From the NCBI GenBank assembly GCA_003640645.1, contig QGHH01000007.1, positions 1 to 64,000 of the forward strand: a stretch of 64,000 bases of DNA. Direction: 5' to 3'. Made by a program: the position numbers and the translations under genes. Shown here in pieces: positions 34,040 to 43,317 of this stretch. The stretch comes from Fredinandcohnia aciditolerans. Lineage in GTDB: Bacteria > Bacillota > Bacilli > Bacillales > Bacillaceae_L. How positions within the stretch are numbered: position 1 is the stretch's first letter; the number at the start of each line of letters is the position of its first letter. The notes under the pieces are model-generated. The model saw only the letters and a list, made by a program, of their open reading frames with translations. It was not told where the DNA came from and ran no database searches.

Positions 34040-34816
34040 CTATAAAATATCCATCCAAATCTTCACTGCAGTTGCAGCGATTAAGATGGCAAGGATAATT
34101 TGTAACACCTTTGTGTTCATCTTCTTCCCTGCGTTTGCACCAAGCGGTGAAGCAATTAAACTTGCCACGATCATGATTACTGCTGGAACATATTCAATTT
34201 GTCCTGTCGTGATTTTACCTACAGTAGAACCAATTGATGAAATAAATGTAATCGCAAGTGAAGAGGCGATTGTCATTCTGGTAGGAATTTTTAAGACAAC
34301 AAGCATAATCGGTACCAGTAAAAATGCGCCGGCTGCTCCAACTATTCCAGCTCCTAGCCCAACGATAAAGGCAAGCGAAGCTGCTAACCATTTATTATAC
34401 ATCACTTGGTCGAACGGAACATCGTCCACATTCTTTTTCGGAATGAACATCATGATCGCGGCAATTAACGCTAATACACCATAGACAATGTTAATACCGC
34501 CCTCTGACATAAACTTAGATCCAAATCCCCCAACAAAACTACCTACTAAAATACTAATCCCCATATAGAGAATAAGTGTTTTATTTAAATAGCCACCCTT
34601 ACGATAAGCCCAGATACCACCAATGGTCGCAAAAAACACTTGAACAGCACTAATACCTGACACCTCATGAGCACTAAAAGCAGCTAATCCAAATAGAGGC
34701 GGAATATATAATAGCATTGGATATTTAATGATAGATCCACCAATTCCTAACATTCCAGAGATATATGAACCAATAAAACCAATTAAAAAGATTGTAATAA
34801 TGAATGCAAAATCCAT
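34040..34816 (-). CDS. TauE/SafE-family sulfite/sulfur-anion exporter
   Basis: A 258-residue membrane protein with about 8 spans. The family blocks [20 protein letters not shown] (about residues 22-41) and the repeat [20 protein letters not shown] (about residues 153-172) are clear. In CstR-controlled operons the TauE protein is thought to export sulfite or thiosulfate formed by persulfide oxidation. It lies between the rhodanese-MBL gene and the degenerate rhodanese gene. GGGGG lies a few bases before the ATG. Confidence 0.85.
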   Translation of the reverse strand: MDFAFIITIFLIGFIGSYISGMLGIGGSIIKYPMLLYIPPLFGLAAFSAHEVSGISAVQVFFATIGGIWAYRKGGYLNKTLILYMGISILVGSFVGGFGSKFMSEGGINIVYGVLALIAAIMMFIPKKNVDDVPFDQVMYNKWLAASLAFIVGLGAGIVGAAGAFLLVPIMLVVLKIPTRMTIASSLAITFISSIGSTVGKITTGQIEYVPAVIMIVASLIASPLGANAGKKMNTKVLQIILAILIAATAVKIWMDIL

Positions 34817-34874
34817 CGTATTTCCCCCATTCTATAGAAAAGGGAACCCAATAATGGTTCCCTAGACATATTCA

Positions 34875-36002
34875 TTAACGTACAGCACAACGATTTGGTC
34901 CGATTTCCATTTCACGTTGTTTTTCATCATCAGGAGAGATTTTCCCCATATTTGTTTCACGAATCTCTTGATACGCATTTGGTTGTGGTGGTAGGTTCTC
35001 TGTTACGATTCTTCTAAACTCTGCTTCATCTGTAATATTTAAACCGTGGTTTTTCGCAAATAGTGTTCCAAGTTTTTCAGATACACTTCCATCTTCATTT
35101 AATTCGTCAATAATCATGAAGTGAGCTGGTAAAACCACTAGATCATCAGACAATTCTCTGTAACGGTTATAAAGCGTTTCTCTTAGATCCCCTACCCAAT
35201 CCTGTGCTAAACCAGCAAGGTCTGGTCGACCGATTGAATCGATGAATAGAATATCACCAGATAGTAAGAATTTTTCATCCACAACGAAAGAAGTAGAACC
35301 AATTGTGTGACCTGGAGAATACAAGGCATGAATATTGATTGTCGTATTACCAATTGTCACGTCTAGACCACCTTCTAGAGCTGCGTATTCAAACGTTACT
35401 TCTGTAGCATCTTTAGGTGGTAACCAGTAAGTTGCATTTGTGCTTAGAGCGATTTTCCGTCCTCCAGAAATATGATCAGCATGTAAGTGAGTATCAAATA
35501 CATGTGTAATTTTTGCAGACTTGCTTTCAGCAAAATCAAGGAAGATATCAGTCATACGAGTTGCATCAATAATTGCAGCTTCACCGTTTGATACAACCAT
35601 GTAAGATAGACAACCTTTTCCGATACGAACGAATTGATAGATTTCGCCACCATCTTTTAAGTCGCCCACTTTAACTGGTTCTAAATGCTCACTCCAAGCC
35701 TTCATACCACCTTTAAGATAAGAAACCGTTAGTCCAGCTTCAGAAAGCATCTCGGCTACCATGACAGATGAACCTTCCTTAGCACATACCACTAAGATCT
35801 CCTTATCTTTCGGCAGCTTTTCAAGGATTTCCTCAACTCCGTCTAGCAATTCAAAATAAGGAATGTTTAAATAGTCGAAGTTTTCACCTTCAATTTTCCA
35901 ATCGTTAAAATCATTTTCATTACGAACGTCTAAAATAAACAATGATTCTTTATCGAACACTTTTTTCGTAACATCTTTTGCAGTCATTACGTTAGCAGTC
36001 AT
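34875..36002 (-). CDS. Rhodanese-MBL fusion, persulfide dioxygenase-like
   Basis: A 375-residue two-domain protein. An N-terminal rhodanese domain (about residues 8-108) has the loop VVCAKEGSS with cysteine 73. A C-terminal metallo-beta-lactamase domain (about residues 120-375) has the metal motif THLHADH (residues 171-177), followed by [10 protein letters not shown] and [15 protein letters not shown], as in ETHE1/CstB persulfide dioxygenases. CstB has the domains in the opposite order. It likely oxidises persulfide sulfur to sulfite. A CstR-type palindrome overlaps its ribosome-binding site. Confidence 0.85.
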   Translation of the reverse strand: MTANVMTAKDVTKKVFDKESLFILDVRNENDFNDWKIEGENFDYLNIPYFELLDGVEEILEKLPKDKEILVVCAKEGSSVMVAEMLSEAGLTVSYLKGGMKAWSEHLEPVKVGDLKDGGEIYQFVRIGKGCLSYMVVSNGEAAIIDATRMTDIFLDFAESKSAKITHVFDTHLHADHISGGRKIALSTNATYWLPPKDATEVTFEYAALEGGLDVTIGNTTINIHALYSPGHTIGSTSFVVDEKFLLSGDILFIDSIGRPDLAGLAQDWVGDLRETLYNRYRELSDDLVVLPAHFMIIDELNEDGSVSEKLGTLFAKNHGLNITDEAEFRRIVTENLPPQPNAYQEIRETNMGKISPDDEKQREMEIGPNRCAVR

Positions 36003-36009
36003 TTTTAAA

Positions 36010-36025
36010 TTACCCCCTATGGTAT
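36010..36025. promoter_or_regulatory. CstR-type operator at the rhodanese-MBL start
   Basis: TTACCCCCTATGGTATA has ACC/GGT half-sites like the other palindromes of the cluster. It includes the G-rich ribosome-binding site on the minus strand. Confidence 0.5.
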
Positions 36026-36052
36026 ATTTTTATTTAAAAAAATTTATATTTT

Positions 36053-36628
36053 TTATTTTATAATATTTGTTGTATTCCCTATCCAATTGCTCATTCCAGG
36101 AATGACATTCTTTACGTTCACAAATCCATTTTCAGTTAATTTTTGAGATGCTAAGTCACTTCGACTACCAGTACGGCAAATCACATAAATCTCTTTCTCT
36201 TTATCTAATTCATCAAATCTATCTTCTAATTCTCCTAATGGTATAGAGATTGCTTCCGGAATATGATTAAATGCAAATTCTGCTGCTTCACGAACATCAA
36301 GAATAAGTACATCCTTACCGGATGCAATAGTAGCCTCTAGATCTTCGTTTGATACTACAATCGGATGTCTTTTCTCTGCTACTTCTTCACCGCTAGCTTT
36401 ACGTATATAATGTTTAAGTACATCGTCCTCTTCAAGAGTACCCAGGTATTGATGTCCAGTACTCTCAGCCCATGCTTTTAAGTCGGCCTTTGAACCCTTA
36501 TCAGTGGCTTGAATCTCTAAGACCTGACCACCCTCTAGATTATTCATCGCTTTTTTCGTTTTCACGATTGGCATCGGGCATGCTAAACCTTTTGCATCTA
36601 ACACAGAGTTTGTTTTTAATGATTCCAT
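36053..36628 (-). CDS. yrkF: TusA-rhodanese fusion (YrkF-like)
   Basis: A 191-residue fusion. The N-terminal TusA domain (residues 9-76) carries the sulfur-accepting cysteine in GLACPMPIVKTKKA (cysteine 17). The C-terminal rhodanese domain (about residues 88-190) has the loop VICRTGSRSD with cysteine 151. Linking both domains suggests direct handover of a persulfide from rhodanese to TusA. B. subtilis YrkF has the same architecture. Its own upstream palindrome at 36700 suggests an internal promoter. Confidence 0.9.
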   Translation of the reverse strand: MESLKTNSVLDAKGLACPMPIVKTKKAMNNLEGGQVLEIQATDKGSKADLKAWAESTGHQYLGTLEEDDVLKHYIRKASGEEVAEKRHPIVVSNEDLEATIASGKDVLILDVREAAEFAFNHIPEAISIPLGELEDRFDELDKEKEIYVICRTGSRSDLASQKLTENGFVNVKNVIPGMSNWIGNTTNIIK

Positions 36629-36699
36629 CTAAATCCCTCCAAATTTATTGAACATATATGCAATAAATACGTATATTTCGAGATTTGTCTACCTAACAA

Positions 36700-36715
36700 A
36701 TACCCTAATAGGTAT
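36700..36715. promoter_or_regulatory. CstR-type operator upstream of the TusA-rhodanese gene
   Basis: ATACCCTAATAGGTAT is a palindrome of the same type as those at 38186-38440. It lies in the 103-nt gap before the fusion gene, indicating a separately controlled internal promoter. Confidence 0.65.
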
Positions 36716-36731
36716 TATAAATTCCAAAAAA

Positions 36732-37028
36732 TTATTCTATTTTACCTTCCCAAGCGAGCATTCCGCCCTCCATGTTGATCACCTTGAACCCTTGGCCTTC
36801 TAGGAACTGTGAAGCTCTTCCGCTTCGACCACCTGAACGACAAACCAATACATACTCTTTTGACTTATCTAGTTCATGCATACGGAATTCAATTAAACCT
36901 AATGGGATATTCACTGCTCCAGGAATTTTTCCTTCTTTCACTTCTTCTACTTCACGTACATCAATAATATTTAATGTTTTTCCATCAGCTAATAATTCTT
37001 CAACTTCTTTTGCAGTTAATCGTTTCAT
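36732..37028 (-). CDS. Single-domain rhodanese sulfurtransferase
   Basis: A 98-residue rhodanese domain with loop LVCRSGGRSGRAS (cysteine 63) and the typical NIIDVREVEEVKEGKIPGAV start. Cytoplasmic, with no signal peptide. It probably moves persulfide sulfur among the TusA, DsrE and rhodanese proteins of this operon. AGGAGG precedes the ATG. Confidence 0.9.
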   Translation of the reverse strand: MKRLTAKEVEELLADGKTLNIIDVREVEEVKEGKIPGAVNIPLGLIEFRMHELDKSKEYVLVCRSGGRSGRASQFLEGQGFKVINMEGGMLAWEGKIE

Positions 37029-37049
37029 GTTTATTCCTCCTAAAATAGA

Positions 37050-37415
37050 TTATCTCCAGGCGCTTACCCCGCCTTTGACATTAGTAATATTCTTAAAGCC
37101 CATTTTCTTAAGTTGTTTACTTGCTTTTTGACTTCTCATGCCACTTTGGCAAACGACAACGACCTCTTTTTCCTTTGAAAGTTCAGTTGCTTTTTGACCA
37201 AGCTGATGAAGAGGCATATTTTTAAATCCGTTAATATGAAACCCTTTGTACTCACCAGGAGTACGAACATCAATAAATTGTTTATCTTTATTTTTAAGTT
37301 CATTCTTTAATTCAGTTATTGTTATATTTCGAACACCTTTAGTTGGTATAAAGCGTTGTACGATAAAAATTGCAATAAGCGCAATTAGGATATAATTGAT
37401 ATAATCCATGGTCAT
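37050..37415 (-). CDS. Membrane-anchored rhodanese
   Basis: A 121-residue protein with an N-terminal membrane helix (YINYILIALIAIFIVQRF) and a rhodanese domain with loop VVCQSGMRSQKAS (cysteine 89). The start at 37415 is set by AAAGGG 6 nt upstream; a longer frame runs back into the DsrE-like gene. In contrast to the other anchored rhodanese in this operon (33640) the active cysteine is intact. Confidence 0.85.
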   Translation of the reverse strand: MTMDYINYILIALIAIFIVQRFIPTKGVRNITITELKNELKNKDKQFIDVRTPGEYKGFHINGFKNMPLHQLGQKATELSKEKEVVVVCQSGMRSQKASKQLKKMGFKNITNVKGGVSAWR

Positions 37416-37431
37416 TCCACACCCTTTCTTA

Positions 37432-37911
37432 TTAGATAAATAAATTGACATTCCCGTCTTCTGCATCTGCTAAATAAGCAGCAACTCCTGCATACTCAAT
37501 GTTATCAAGGAGTTCTTCTTCCTTAAGACCAAGCAAATCCATGGTCATCGTACAAGCAACAAGTTTTACATCTTGTTCTTGTGCCATTTCAATTAGCTGT
37601 GGCAATTCCAGAGCATTATGTTTTTTGATGACATCTTTTATCATTTTCGGGCCCATTCCCGCAAAGTTCATTCTTGAAAGTCCCATTTTGTCAGCGCCCT
37701 TTGGCATCATTTTTCCAAACACTTTTTCAATAAAGCTTTTTTCAACTTTAAGATCTTCATCCTTTCGTAGTGCATTTAATCCCCAGAACGTGTGAAATAT
37801 TGTCACTTCATGGTCATATGCAGCCGCACCATTTGCAATAATATAAGCTGCCATCGCTTTGTCATAATCCCCACTAAATAAAACAATTGTTGTTTTCTTT
37901 GTGTCAGTCAT
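37432..37911 (-). CDS. DsrE/DsrF-like sulfur carrier (YrkE-like)
   Basis: A 159-residue DsrE2-type protein. KKTTIVLFSGDYDKAMAAYI is the nucleotide-fold N-terminus and VKLVACTMTMDLLGL holds the conserved cysteine (about residue 120). FHTFWGLNAL is typical of the group. These proteins relay sulfur together with TusA. The gene lies 12 nt behind tusA and shortly before the anchored rhodanese gene. Confidence 0.85.
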   Translation of the reverse strand: MTDTKKTTIVLFSGDYDKAMAAYIIANGAAAYDHEVTIFHTFWGLNALRKDEDLKVEKSFIEKVFGKMMPKGADKMGLSRMNFAGMGPKMIKDVIKKHNALELPQLIEMAQEQDVKLVACTMTMDLLGLKEEELLDNIEYAGVAAYLADAEDGNVNLFI

Positions 37912-37923
37912 CGGCTTCCCCTC

Positions 37924-38157
37924 CTATTTTTCACCTTTTCTTATATAAAATGTTAGAACTCCATTTTCTTCTTGTGTATCAAGGATTTCGTGTCCAGTCG
38001 ATGTAGCCCATGCTGTTAGATCACTTTTTGCTCCTTTATCAGTTGTAAGAACTTGTAATATTTGACCCGATTGTAGGCCATCAATAGCTTTCTTGGTTTT
38101 CACGATTGGCATAGGACATGCTAAACCTTTTGCATTTAAGACTTTATCAATGTTCAT
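37924..38157 (-). CDS. TusA-family sulfur carrier
   Basis: A 77-residue TusA/SirA-like protein. GLACPMPIVKTKKAI carries cysteine 14, the persulfide-accepting residue, and AKSDLTAWATSTGHEILDTQ follows. It is nearly the same sequence as the N-terminal domain of the TusA-rhodanese fusion in this operon, indicating duplication. It is the first gene of the operon; AAGGAGG precedes the ATG. Confidence 0.9.
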   Translation of the reverse strand: MNIDKVLNAKGLACPMPIVKTKKAIDGLQSGQILQVLTTDKGAKSDLTAWATSTGHEILDTQEENGVLTFYIRKGEK

Positions 38158-38185
38158 ATTTCTTACCTCCTTGTATTTTTACTGT

Positions 38186-38440
38186 TACCCCTATAGGTAT
38201 ATGGTTAATCAAAATAAAAATGGGAGTCTTCCCAATGTTATTGATCATGTAGATTAAGTTAGATTGACGACTTATAACATACCCAGATAGGTACTAGATT
38301 ACGAGTTCGGATTGCTCAGTAGAACAAAGTGTATAGTTTTTATCCCTCCTTAACATATACCCATATAGGTATAATTAAGATTAAAAAAATAGTTGTAATT
38401 GATAATCGTTACAAGTGTAATAATATACCCCAAGGGGTAA
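38186..38440. promoter_or_regulatory. Four CstR-type operator palindromes upstream of the sulfur operon
   Basis: Palindromes with an ATACC...GGTAT design occur at 38186-38200 (TACCCCTATAGGTAT), 38279-38294 (ATACCCAGATAGGTAC), 38357-38372 (ATACCCATATAGGTAT) and 38425-38440 (ATACCCCAAGGGGTAA). They resemble known CstR operators. Between them AAGGAGGG at about 38343-38350 (minus strand) looks like an orphan ribosome-binding site with no intact ORF behind it, possibly left by a lost gene. Confidence 0.75.
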
Positions 38441-38563
38441 GATGTCAACCTATCGTTCTATATAATTTTTTAGTGGAACATCTTCCAAACTTAGAGCCTG
38501 CTCCACAGACTGTAAAGATTTTAGCACTGGAGGCAGGCCCTTCTTTTAGATGGCTCATAAAAA

Positions 38564-39781
38564 TTAATCTGTTAAGCCACCTGCAACAATATTACCTTTA
38601 TAAAACACAGCTTTTCTTTCGGATCGTCTAGCAATCGTTTCCGCTGAACAACTTGAATCAACTAAAATCATATTTGCTTCTACTCCTGGTTTTGGCCAAA
38701 TTTGATTTCCATCTCGATCTAATGGTGTTATTCCTCCCGTGATAAAACGTAAAGCTTGAGATAGGGCAACCTCATTTGTCCAGCGGTATTTTTCAAGTAA
38801 ACGCCCCGCTCTCTCTAGAATATCCCCATTCCCAGTTGGCCACCATGAATCAAAGATATTATCGTTACCAACGGCTACATCTACCCCACATTCATCAAGA
38901 AGATCGACAGGGACTCCTTTACCAATTGGAAGACTCGTAATGATTGAAATACCCGCATCTTTTAAAATATATGCCATTTCACGTGCTTCTTCTTTTGGAA
39001 CATCACCTAATCCAAAGGCATGACTCACCGCAACTCTCCCTTCCCATCCTGCTTGCTTTGTTAAATACGCTAGGCGTTTCATGGTGAAGGTGCCCAAATG
39101 ACCAGGATCATGTAGATGTAAATCAATATCAACATTTCCTTCGACAGCTATATCGAGTAACTGTACCAATGATTCCTCGATATTATTATCCACCGTCGCT
39201 GGGTCTACAGAGCCTACTATACCTGCGCCATTTCTTACAGCTTCCCTCATTAATTGTACTGTTCCATCCTTAAGCAACCCGTGCTGTGCGAACGCTACTA
39301 CCTCTGAACTGACTTTATCTGCATAAGTTTCAAGTGCCTGATCGACACCTACTAGATTTTGGAGTTGTACCTCAGGATAGATATCAACATGAGTTCTCAC
39401 ATGGGTAGAGCCTGCAGATAATAAGGCATCTAACAATCTTTGAGCACGAGACTTTGTACTAGAAGAGATCGAAGCTAAAATATTCTTTTCAATTTCGCAT
39501 CGCTCTAAAACACCTGGCGCAGGGATACATGCCTTCCACTTTTCACCCATATACGTCTTATCCAAGTGAACATGCTTTTCAACGAATGAAGGAAGCAGTA
39601 ACAGCCCCATTGCATCCTTCACTTTTACATCACCCGGTATAGGCACATTTGCGTCTACAATTCTACTAATTTTTCCATCTTCAATAACTAAATGCTTTAT
39701 CTCCGTTTCTGTGCCCGTTACTATTCCATTTTCTTTTATATAACCCGTTTCTAAACGTACGTCTTTTAACCAGTAACCCAT
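38564..39781 (-). CDS. Cytosine-deaminase-like amidohydrolase
   Basis: A 405-residue metal-dependent amidohydrolase of the cytosine deaminase/AtzC group. Metal and catalytic blocks are FVEKHVHLDKTYM (HxH, about residues 67-79), DIDLHLHDPGH (about residues 219-229), AVSHAFGLGD and VGNDNIFDSWW (the late aspartate, about residue 305). The C-terminus returns to the beta-sandwich (MILVDSSCSAETIARRSERK). It deaminates or dechlorinates an N-heterocycle; substrate unknown. Monocistronic, beside but not part of the sulfur operon. Confidence 0.8.
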   Translation of the reverse strand: MGYWLKDVRLETGYIKENGIVTGTETEIKHLVIEDGKISRIVDANVPIPGDVKVKDAMGLLLLPSFVEKHVHLDKTYMGEKWKACIPAPGVLERCEIEKNILASISSSTKSRAQRLLDALLSAGSTHVRTHVDIYPEVQLQNLVGVDQALETYADKVSSEVVAFAQHGLLKDGTVQLMREAVRNGAGIVGSVDPATVDNNIEESLVQLLDIAVEGNVDIDLHLHDPGHLGTFTMKRLAYLTKQAGWEGRVAVSHAFGLGDVPKEEAREMAYILKDAGISIITSLPIGKGVPVDLLDECGVDVAVGNDNIFDSWWPTGNGDILERAGRLLEKYRWTNEVALSQALRFITGGITPLDRDGNQIWPKPGVEANMILVDSSCSAETIARRSERKAVFYKGNIVAGGLTD

Positions 39782-39832
39782 TATGTAATGCTCTCCTCTC
39801 TTTTTTAGCTAGTATGTATTCATATTACTAAA

Positions 39833-39906
39833 TCCTTGGACAGAGAGATAGGTTCACTATCTTATTTATTTCGGTGGTGGGACAAGGGACCTGTCCCTGT
39901 GACCCA
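39833..39906. repeat. GGGACA-type dispersed repeat, copy 7 (diverged)
   Basis: A decayed left half (TTGGACAGAGAGATAGGTTC) and an intact right half (GTGGGACAAGGGACCTGTCC, then CTGTGACCC) about 40 nt apart, in the intergenic space before the Fe-alcohol dehydrogenase gene. Confidence 0.65.
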
Positions 39907-40003
39907 AGCGCTTTGTTCTGTTTCTTGACATATTTATCATAAGTGCAGTTATATAGTTAGTAGAGTGCTTATTTCCTATTTTAGTAAAAAGTGAGGTCTT
40001 GAG

Positions 40004-41203
40004 ATGTATAAACTGTACTGCCGTACGTTTCAACGTTCTATGAAGCTAGCTTCTTTTATTCTTCCTTGGCGAAAACCTGAATTACTAGAGGGGGAGAATA
40101 GTTTAATGAAGCTACCCCATTTGATCAAAAGTCTTAAAATTGGAAAGGTTTTAATTATTACTGATACGGGAATTACCTCACTAGGATTGATGGATCCATT
40201 TCTTCAGGGATTACGAGAGGAAGGCGTGGACTTCTTTATTTATGACAAAACAGTTCCAAATCCAACAATTGATAATATTGAGGAAGCTCTTCAATTATAC
40301 AATGAGAATCAATGCCAAGGGATTGTTGCTTTTGGAGGCGGGTCGCCAATGGACTGTGCCAAAGGTGTGGGAGCACGGGTGGCTAGACCGGGAAAAAGTA
40401 TTCCTCAAATGAAGGGGATATTTAAAGTGTTGAAAAAGCTGCCACCACTGTTTGCCATCCCCACCACGGCTGGTACTGGTAGTGAAGCAACTCTAGCTGC
40501 AGTGGTCTCTAACAGTAAGACACATGAGAAATATGCGATTATGGATACTTCTCTCATCCCCCATTATGCGGTCCTAGACCCTTTGCTTACCATTAAACTT
40601 CCGCCACATATAACGGCGGCAACAGGAATTGATGCTCTAACACATGCGATAGAAGCCTATATTGGTAACAGTAATACGAATGATACGATCGAATGCAGCA
40701 AAAAAGCTGTAAAACTGATTTTTGAAAACCTTTATGAAGCCTATTCGAACGGATCAAATATAACAGCGCGAAAAAATATGCAAACAGCTGCTTACTTAGC
40801 AGGTATTGCTTTTACACGTGCTTATGTAGGCAATGTCCATGCAATCGCACATACTCTTGGAGGCTTTTATGCGGTTCCACATGGCCTTGCTAACGCCATT
40901 GTTTTACCTTATGTATTAGAGTATTACGGTGAGACAGTACATAAACCTTTAGCAGAACTTGCCGATTTGATTGGTATCAGCGAATTAAGTGATTCCGAAG
41001 AAAAGAAGGCCAATATATTTATCGAAGCCATAAAAAAGCTTAATGAGGATATGAAGATACCTAAAAAGGTAAGTGGAATTGTAGATCGGGACATCCCGCT
41101 GATGGTTGATCGGGCTTTAAAAGAAGCAAATCCTCTTTACCCAGTGCCGATGATACTATCTGAAAAAGAAATGGGAGAGCTTTATCAGTTAATTAAAGAA
41201 TAA
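40004..41203 (+). CDS. Iron-containing alcohol dehydrogenase
   Basis: A 399-residue group III (iron) alcohol dehydrogenase. The NAD-binding loop GGGSPMDCAKG (about residues 113-123) and TTAGTGSEAT (about residues 154-163) are present. The metal ligands fall in IDALTHAIEAYI (Asp, His about residues 211-220), HAIAHTLGGFYAVPHGLANA and the following HG region. It interconverts alcohols or lactaldehyde-like compounds with aldehydes. A longer N-terminal tail (about 18 residues) precedes the usual start. The ribosome-binding site (GAGG) is weak. Confidence 0.9.
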   Translation: MYKLYCRTFQRSMKLASFILPWRKPELLEGENSLMKLPHLIKSLKIGKVLIITDTGITSLGLMDPFLQGLREEGVDFFIYDKTVPNPTIDNIEEALQLYNENQCQGIVAFGGGSPMDCAKGVGARVARPGKSIPQMKGIFKVLKKLPPLFAIPTTAGTGSEATLAAVVSNSKTHEKYAIMDTSLIPHYAVLDPLLTIKLPPHITAATGIDALTHAIEAYIGNSNTNDTIECSKKAVKLIFENLYEAYSNGSNITARKNMQTAAYLAGIAFTRAYVGNVHAIAHTLGGFYAVPHGLANAIVLPYVLEYYGETVHKPLAELADLIGISELSDSEEKKANIFIEAIKKLNEDMKIPKKVSGIVDRDIPLMVDRALKEANPLYPVPMILSEKEMGELYQLIKE

Positions 41204-41242
41204 CGAGACCCTCAGTTCATAAAAAAGAACAATTGTGTTTGC

Positions 41243-41413
41243 TTTTTTAGATTGTCAGCACATAACCATTCTCAAAATCCATAATATAGGAAAGTTGATT
41301 TCAAATAAGGAAGTAGTTGTAATAATTATCCATTTGCGTATTATTTCTGAGCAGAAAAGCGATTAAAGCATGCGTAAAAAGGGAGTGCGTATACTTTTTT
41401 TAGATTGTCAGCA
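41243..41413 (+). repeat. Pair of short direct repeats
   Basis: TTTTTTAGATTGTCAGCA occurs at 41243-41260 and 41396-41413, each followed by a diverged continuation (ataaccattc and tagaactattc). The rest of the 330-nt gap between the Fe-ADH gene and the azoreductase terminator contains no gene. Confidence 0.6.
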
Positions 41414-41489
41414 TAGAACTATTCGCAAGTTCTATAAAAAGGGTGATACGATAGAGAAATAGAATATTGAGTTACTCAAATGTAACAAG

Positions 41490-41518
41490 AAAACCCGTCA
41501 TATTAAAAGACGGGTTTT
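41490..41518. terminator. Bidirectional terminator
   Basis: AAAACCCGTC and GACGGGTTTT form a perfect 10-bp stem with a 9-nt loop, A-rich on one side and T-rich on the other. It serves the converging Fe-ADH and azoreductase genes. Confidence 0.85.
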
Positions 41519-41531
41519 TACACTTTATAGA

Positions 41532-42164
41532 TTAAACCAATACTGCTGATAATTTTTTTGCAACAGCTGCTACTTTTTCTAAGCCTTCAGCTACAATCTT
41601 ATCAGCTTGATCTGGTGCTGCAGCATGGCCTTCAATAATGACTTCATCAATAATTTCCATTCCGAATACGCCACCAGCTACATTCTTAATATAAGTAGCA
41701 GCCATTTCCATTGGCGCTGCTTCAGGTGTTGAGTATATACCACCACGAGCACTTAGAATAACAGCTTTTTTGTCAGTCAATAATTGTACAGCTTGGCCAT
41801 TTTCATCATATTTAAATGAGAATCCAGCTTGGTACACATAATCAATGAATGTTTGTAACTTAGCTGGAATTGTTAAGTTCCATAATGGGAATGCAAATAC
41901 AACTACGTCTGCTGCTGTTACGGCATCCATTGCTTTTTGTTTTGCAGCTAAAATACGTTGCTCTACGTCTGTCATTTCTTCGCCTGATTCTAATTTACCA
42001 AAAGCATTGAATAAATCTTGACCAAGATAAGGCATATCTTCTGCAAAAACATCGTAAGTTGTAACATTCACACCTTCAATGCTATTTATGAAAGTCTCGT
42101 ACATTTTACTTGAAACAGCTTCTGAAGCTGGACGGTTATTTGCTTTTACTACTAATATATTCAT
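41532..42164 (-). CDS. azoR: FMN-dependent NADH-azoreductase
   Basis: A 210-residue flavodoxin-fold reductase. NILVVKANNRPASEAVSSKM (residues 2-21) is the FMN-binding start; VVFAFPLWNLTIPAKLQTFI (about residues 88-107) and LSARGGIY (about residue 137) complete the FMN site. It reduces azo dyes and quinones with NADH and contributes to thiol or quinone stress defence. AAAGGAG lies about 11 nt before the ATG. Monocistronic. Confidence 0.9.
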   Translation of the reverse strand: MNILVVKANNRPASEAVSSKMYETFINSIEGVNVTTYDVFAEDMPYLGQDLFNAFGKLESGEEMTDVEQRILAAKQKAMDAVTAADVVVFAFPLWNLTIPAKLQTFIDYVYQAGFSFKYDENGQAVQLLTDKKAVILSARGGIYSTPEAAPMEMAATYIKNVAGGVFGMEIIDEVIIEGHAAAPDQADKIVAEGLEKVAAVAKKLSAVLV

Positions 42165-42345
42165 TATATGAAAGTCTCCTTTATTATCTTAAAATTAATT
42201 ATCTTGAATTAATGATATATTGAAATATAATCTAAGTCAACTAACTTCACGTAATTCACAAAAAAATGAAACCTAAGTCCTATAACGAATTTTAGTTCTT
42301 TAGTATCATTATTTTTATTCAAAAATTATTATATTGATATAATAA

Positions 42346-42382
42346 AAAAAAACAACAAGCCCCTCTAAAAGGCCTGTTGCTT
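42346..42382 (-). terminator. Terminator after the GyrI-like gene
   Basis: On the minus strand GCAACAGGCC pairs with GGGCTTGTTG and is followed by eight or more Ts. Confidence 0.75.
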
Positions 42383-42406
42383 CTTTAATATATGGCACAT
42401 ATTCGG

Positions 42407-43033
42407 TTAGTTTCTAGGCTTCACTCTGTATCTCAATACCGTTTTCAGCTTTGCTGGCTCTACCTTTCTTGCATCGGAAAGATAAATTTCTCTATGTACA
42501 AGAGTAACTTTATCAAGATTGTTTGTTTCAATAAATTCATTCATTTTCTCAAAACTTTGTGGTTCATCATCGTAGGAACCCACATGAAGCATTTGTACAG
42601 ATAAGCCATCTTCCATTACTTCAAAAGTTACATCCTCTAGCAATGGATGCGGCTTCTTTTTTCTCACATTCTCAAAAGCCTTCTCAACAATTTCTTCGGT
42701 AACAAATTCTGGCTGTCTAATCATGATTGTATATACCAATTCGTCTTTATTTAAGGTAGTTAGTTTCCTACCCTCCTCGGTCAAATCCCATATTCCCTCC
42801 AGGGGGTAGACTGTATATTCAAAATATCCTTCAGGAGTATATCCTCCTTTAGGCATCATTCTGACCGCATAAGATAATGAATAAAGAACATTTATTTTCT
42901 CTGAGAATTCCTCACTATTCGGCTTCCCTTTTCCCTTTATCATGAAAAACTTTTGTTCAGGGACCGTTACCAGTTCTGGTTTGCTTTTGGGTACATATAA
43001 ATTTTTCTCATGCTTTCTCCATTCGTGCTTCAT
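42407..43033 (-). CDS. GyrI-like small-molecule-binding protein
   Basis: A 208-residue soluble protein of the GyrI-like (SOUL/GyrI superfamily) type. The domain occupies most of the chain: YPLEGIWDLTEEG, VYTIMIRQPEFVTEE and the C-terminal VQMLHVGSYDDEPQSFEKMN, which is the most conserved GyrI-like block. Such proteins bind or hydrolyse hydrophobic compounds and may sequester antibiotics. No HTH domain is present, so it is not a transcription factor. Monocistronic. Confidence 0.8.
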   Translation of the reverse strand: MKHEWRKHEKNLYVPKSKPELVTVPEQKFFMIKGKGKPNSEEFSEKINVLYSLSYAVRMMPKGGYTPEGYFEYTVYPLEGIWDLTEEGRKLTTLNKDELVYTIMIRQPEFVTEEIVEKAFENVRKKKPHPLLEDVTFEVMEDGLSVQMLHVGSYDDEPQSFEKMNEFIETNNLDKVTLVHREIYLSDARKVEPAKLKTVLRYRVKPRN

Positions 43034-43317
43034 GGGTTACTCCTTTAATACAGTATTTTAGTTCTATTTTAACTATTTTTTATCCTTTATGTACTCCAGT
43101 ATATTGGATCTTTTCATTCATTTTAACATAATCTTGTTCTCCTCTTGATTTTTGAAGACCTTGCTTTCTTATCGTAGGTCAATCCTTTGTAAAATCTACA
43201 AGAAAAGAGATTTCAACTTCCTATTTTACCCCCACTTCATTTACCGAATATGTGAATAATTCCCTTTAACCAGGTTAAGATAATTTAAAACTACTTACAT
43301 CATAAGGTGGAATAACT
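43034..43317. other. Upstream region of the ger operon
   Basis: About 280 nt without a gene. TGAATA (43253-43258) is a possible sigma-G -35 element, but the -10 17 nt downstream (TAAGATA) matches the forespore consensus CATWMTA poorly. No other signal is clear. Confidence 0.3.

Noticed and set aside
43253-43282. Sigma-G promoter for the ger operon
   Set aside because: Only the -35 (TGAATA) matches; the -10 agrees in about three of seven positions, too weak to list as a promoter.
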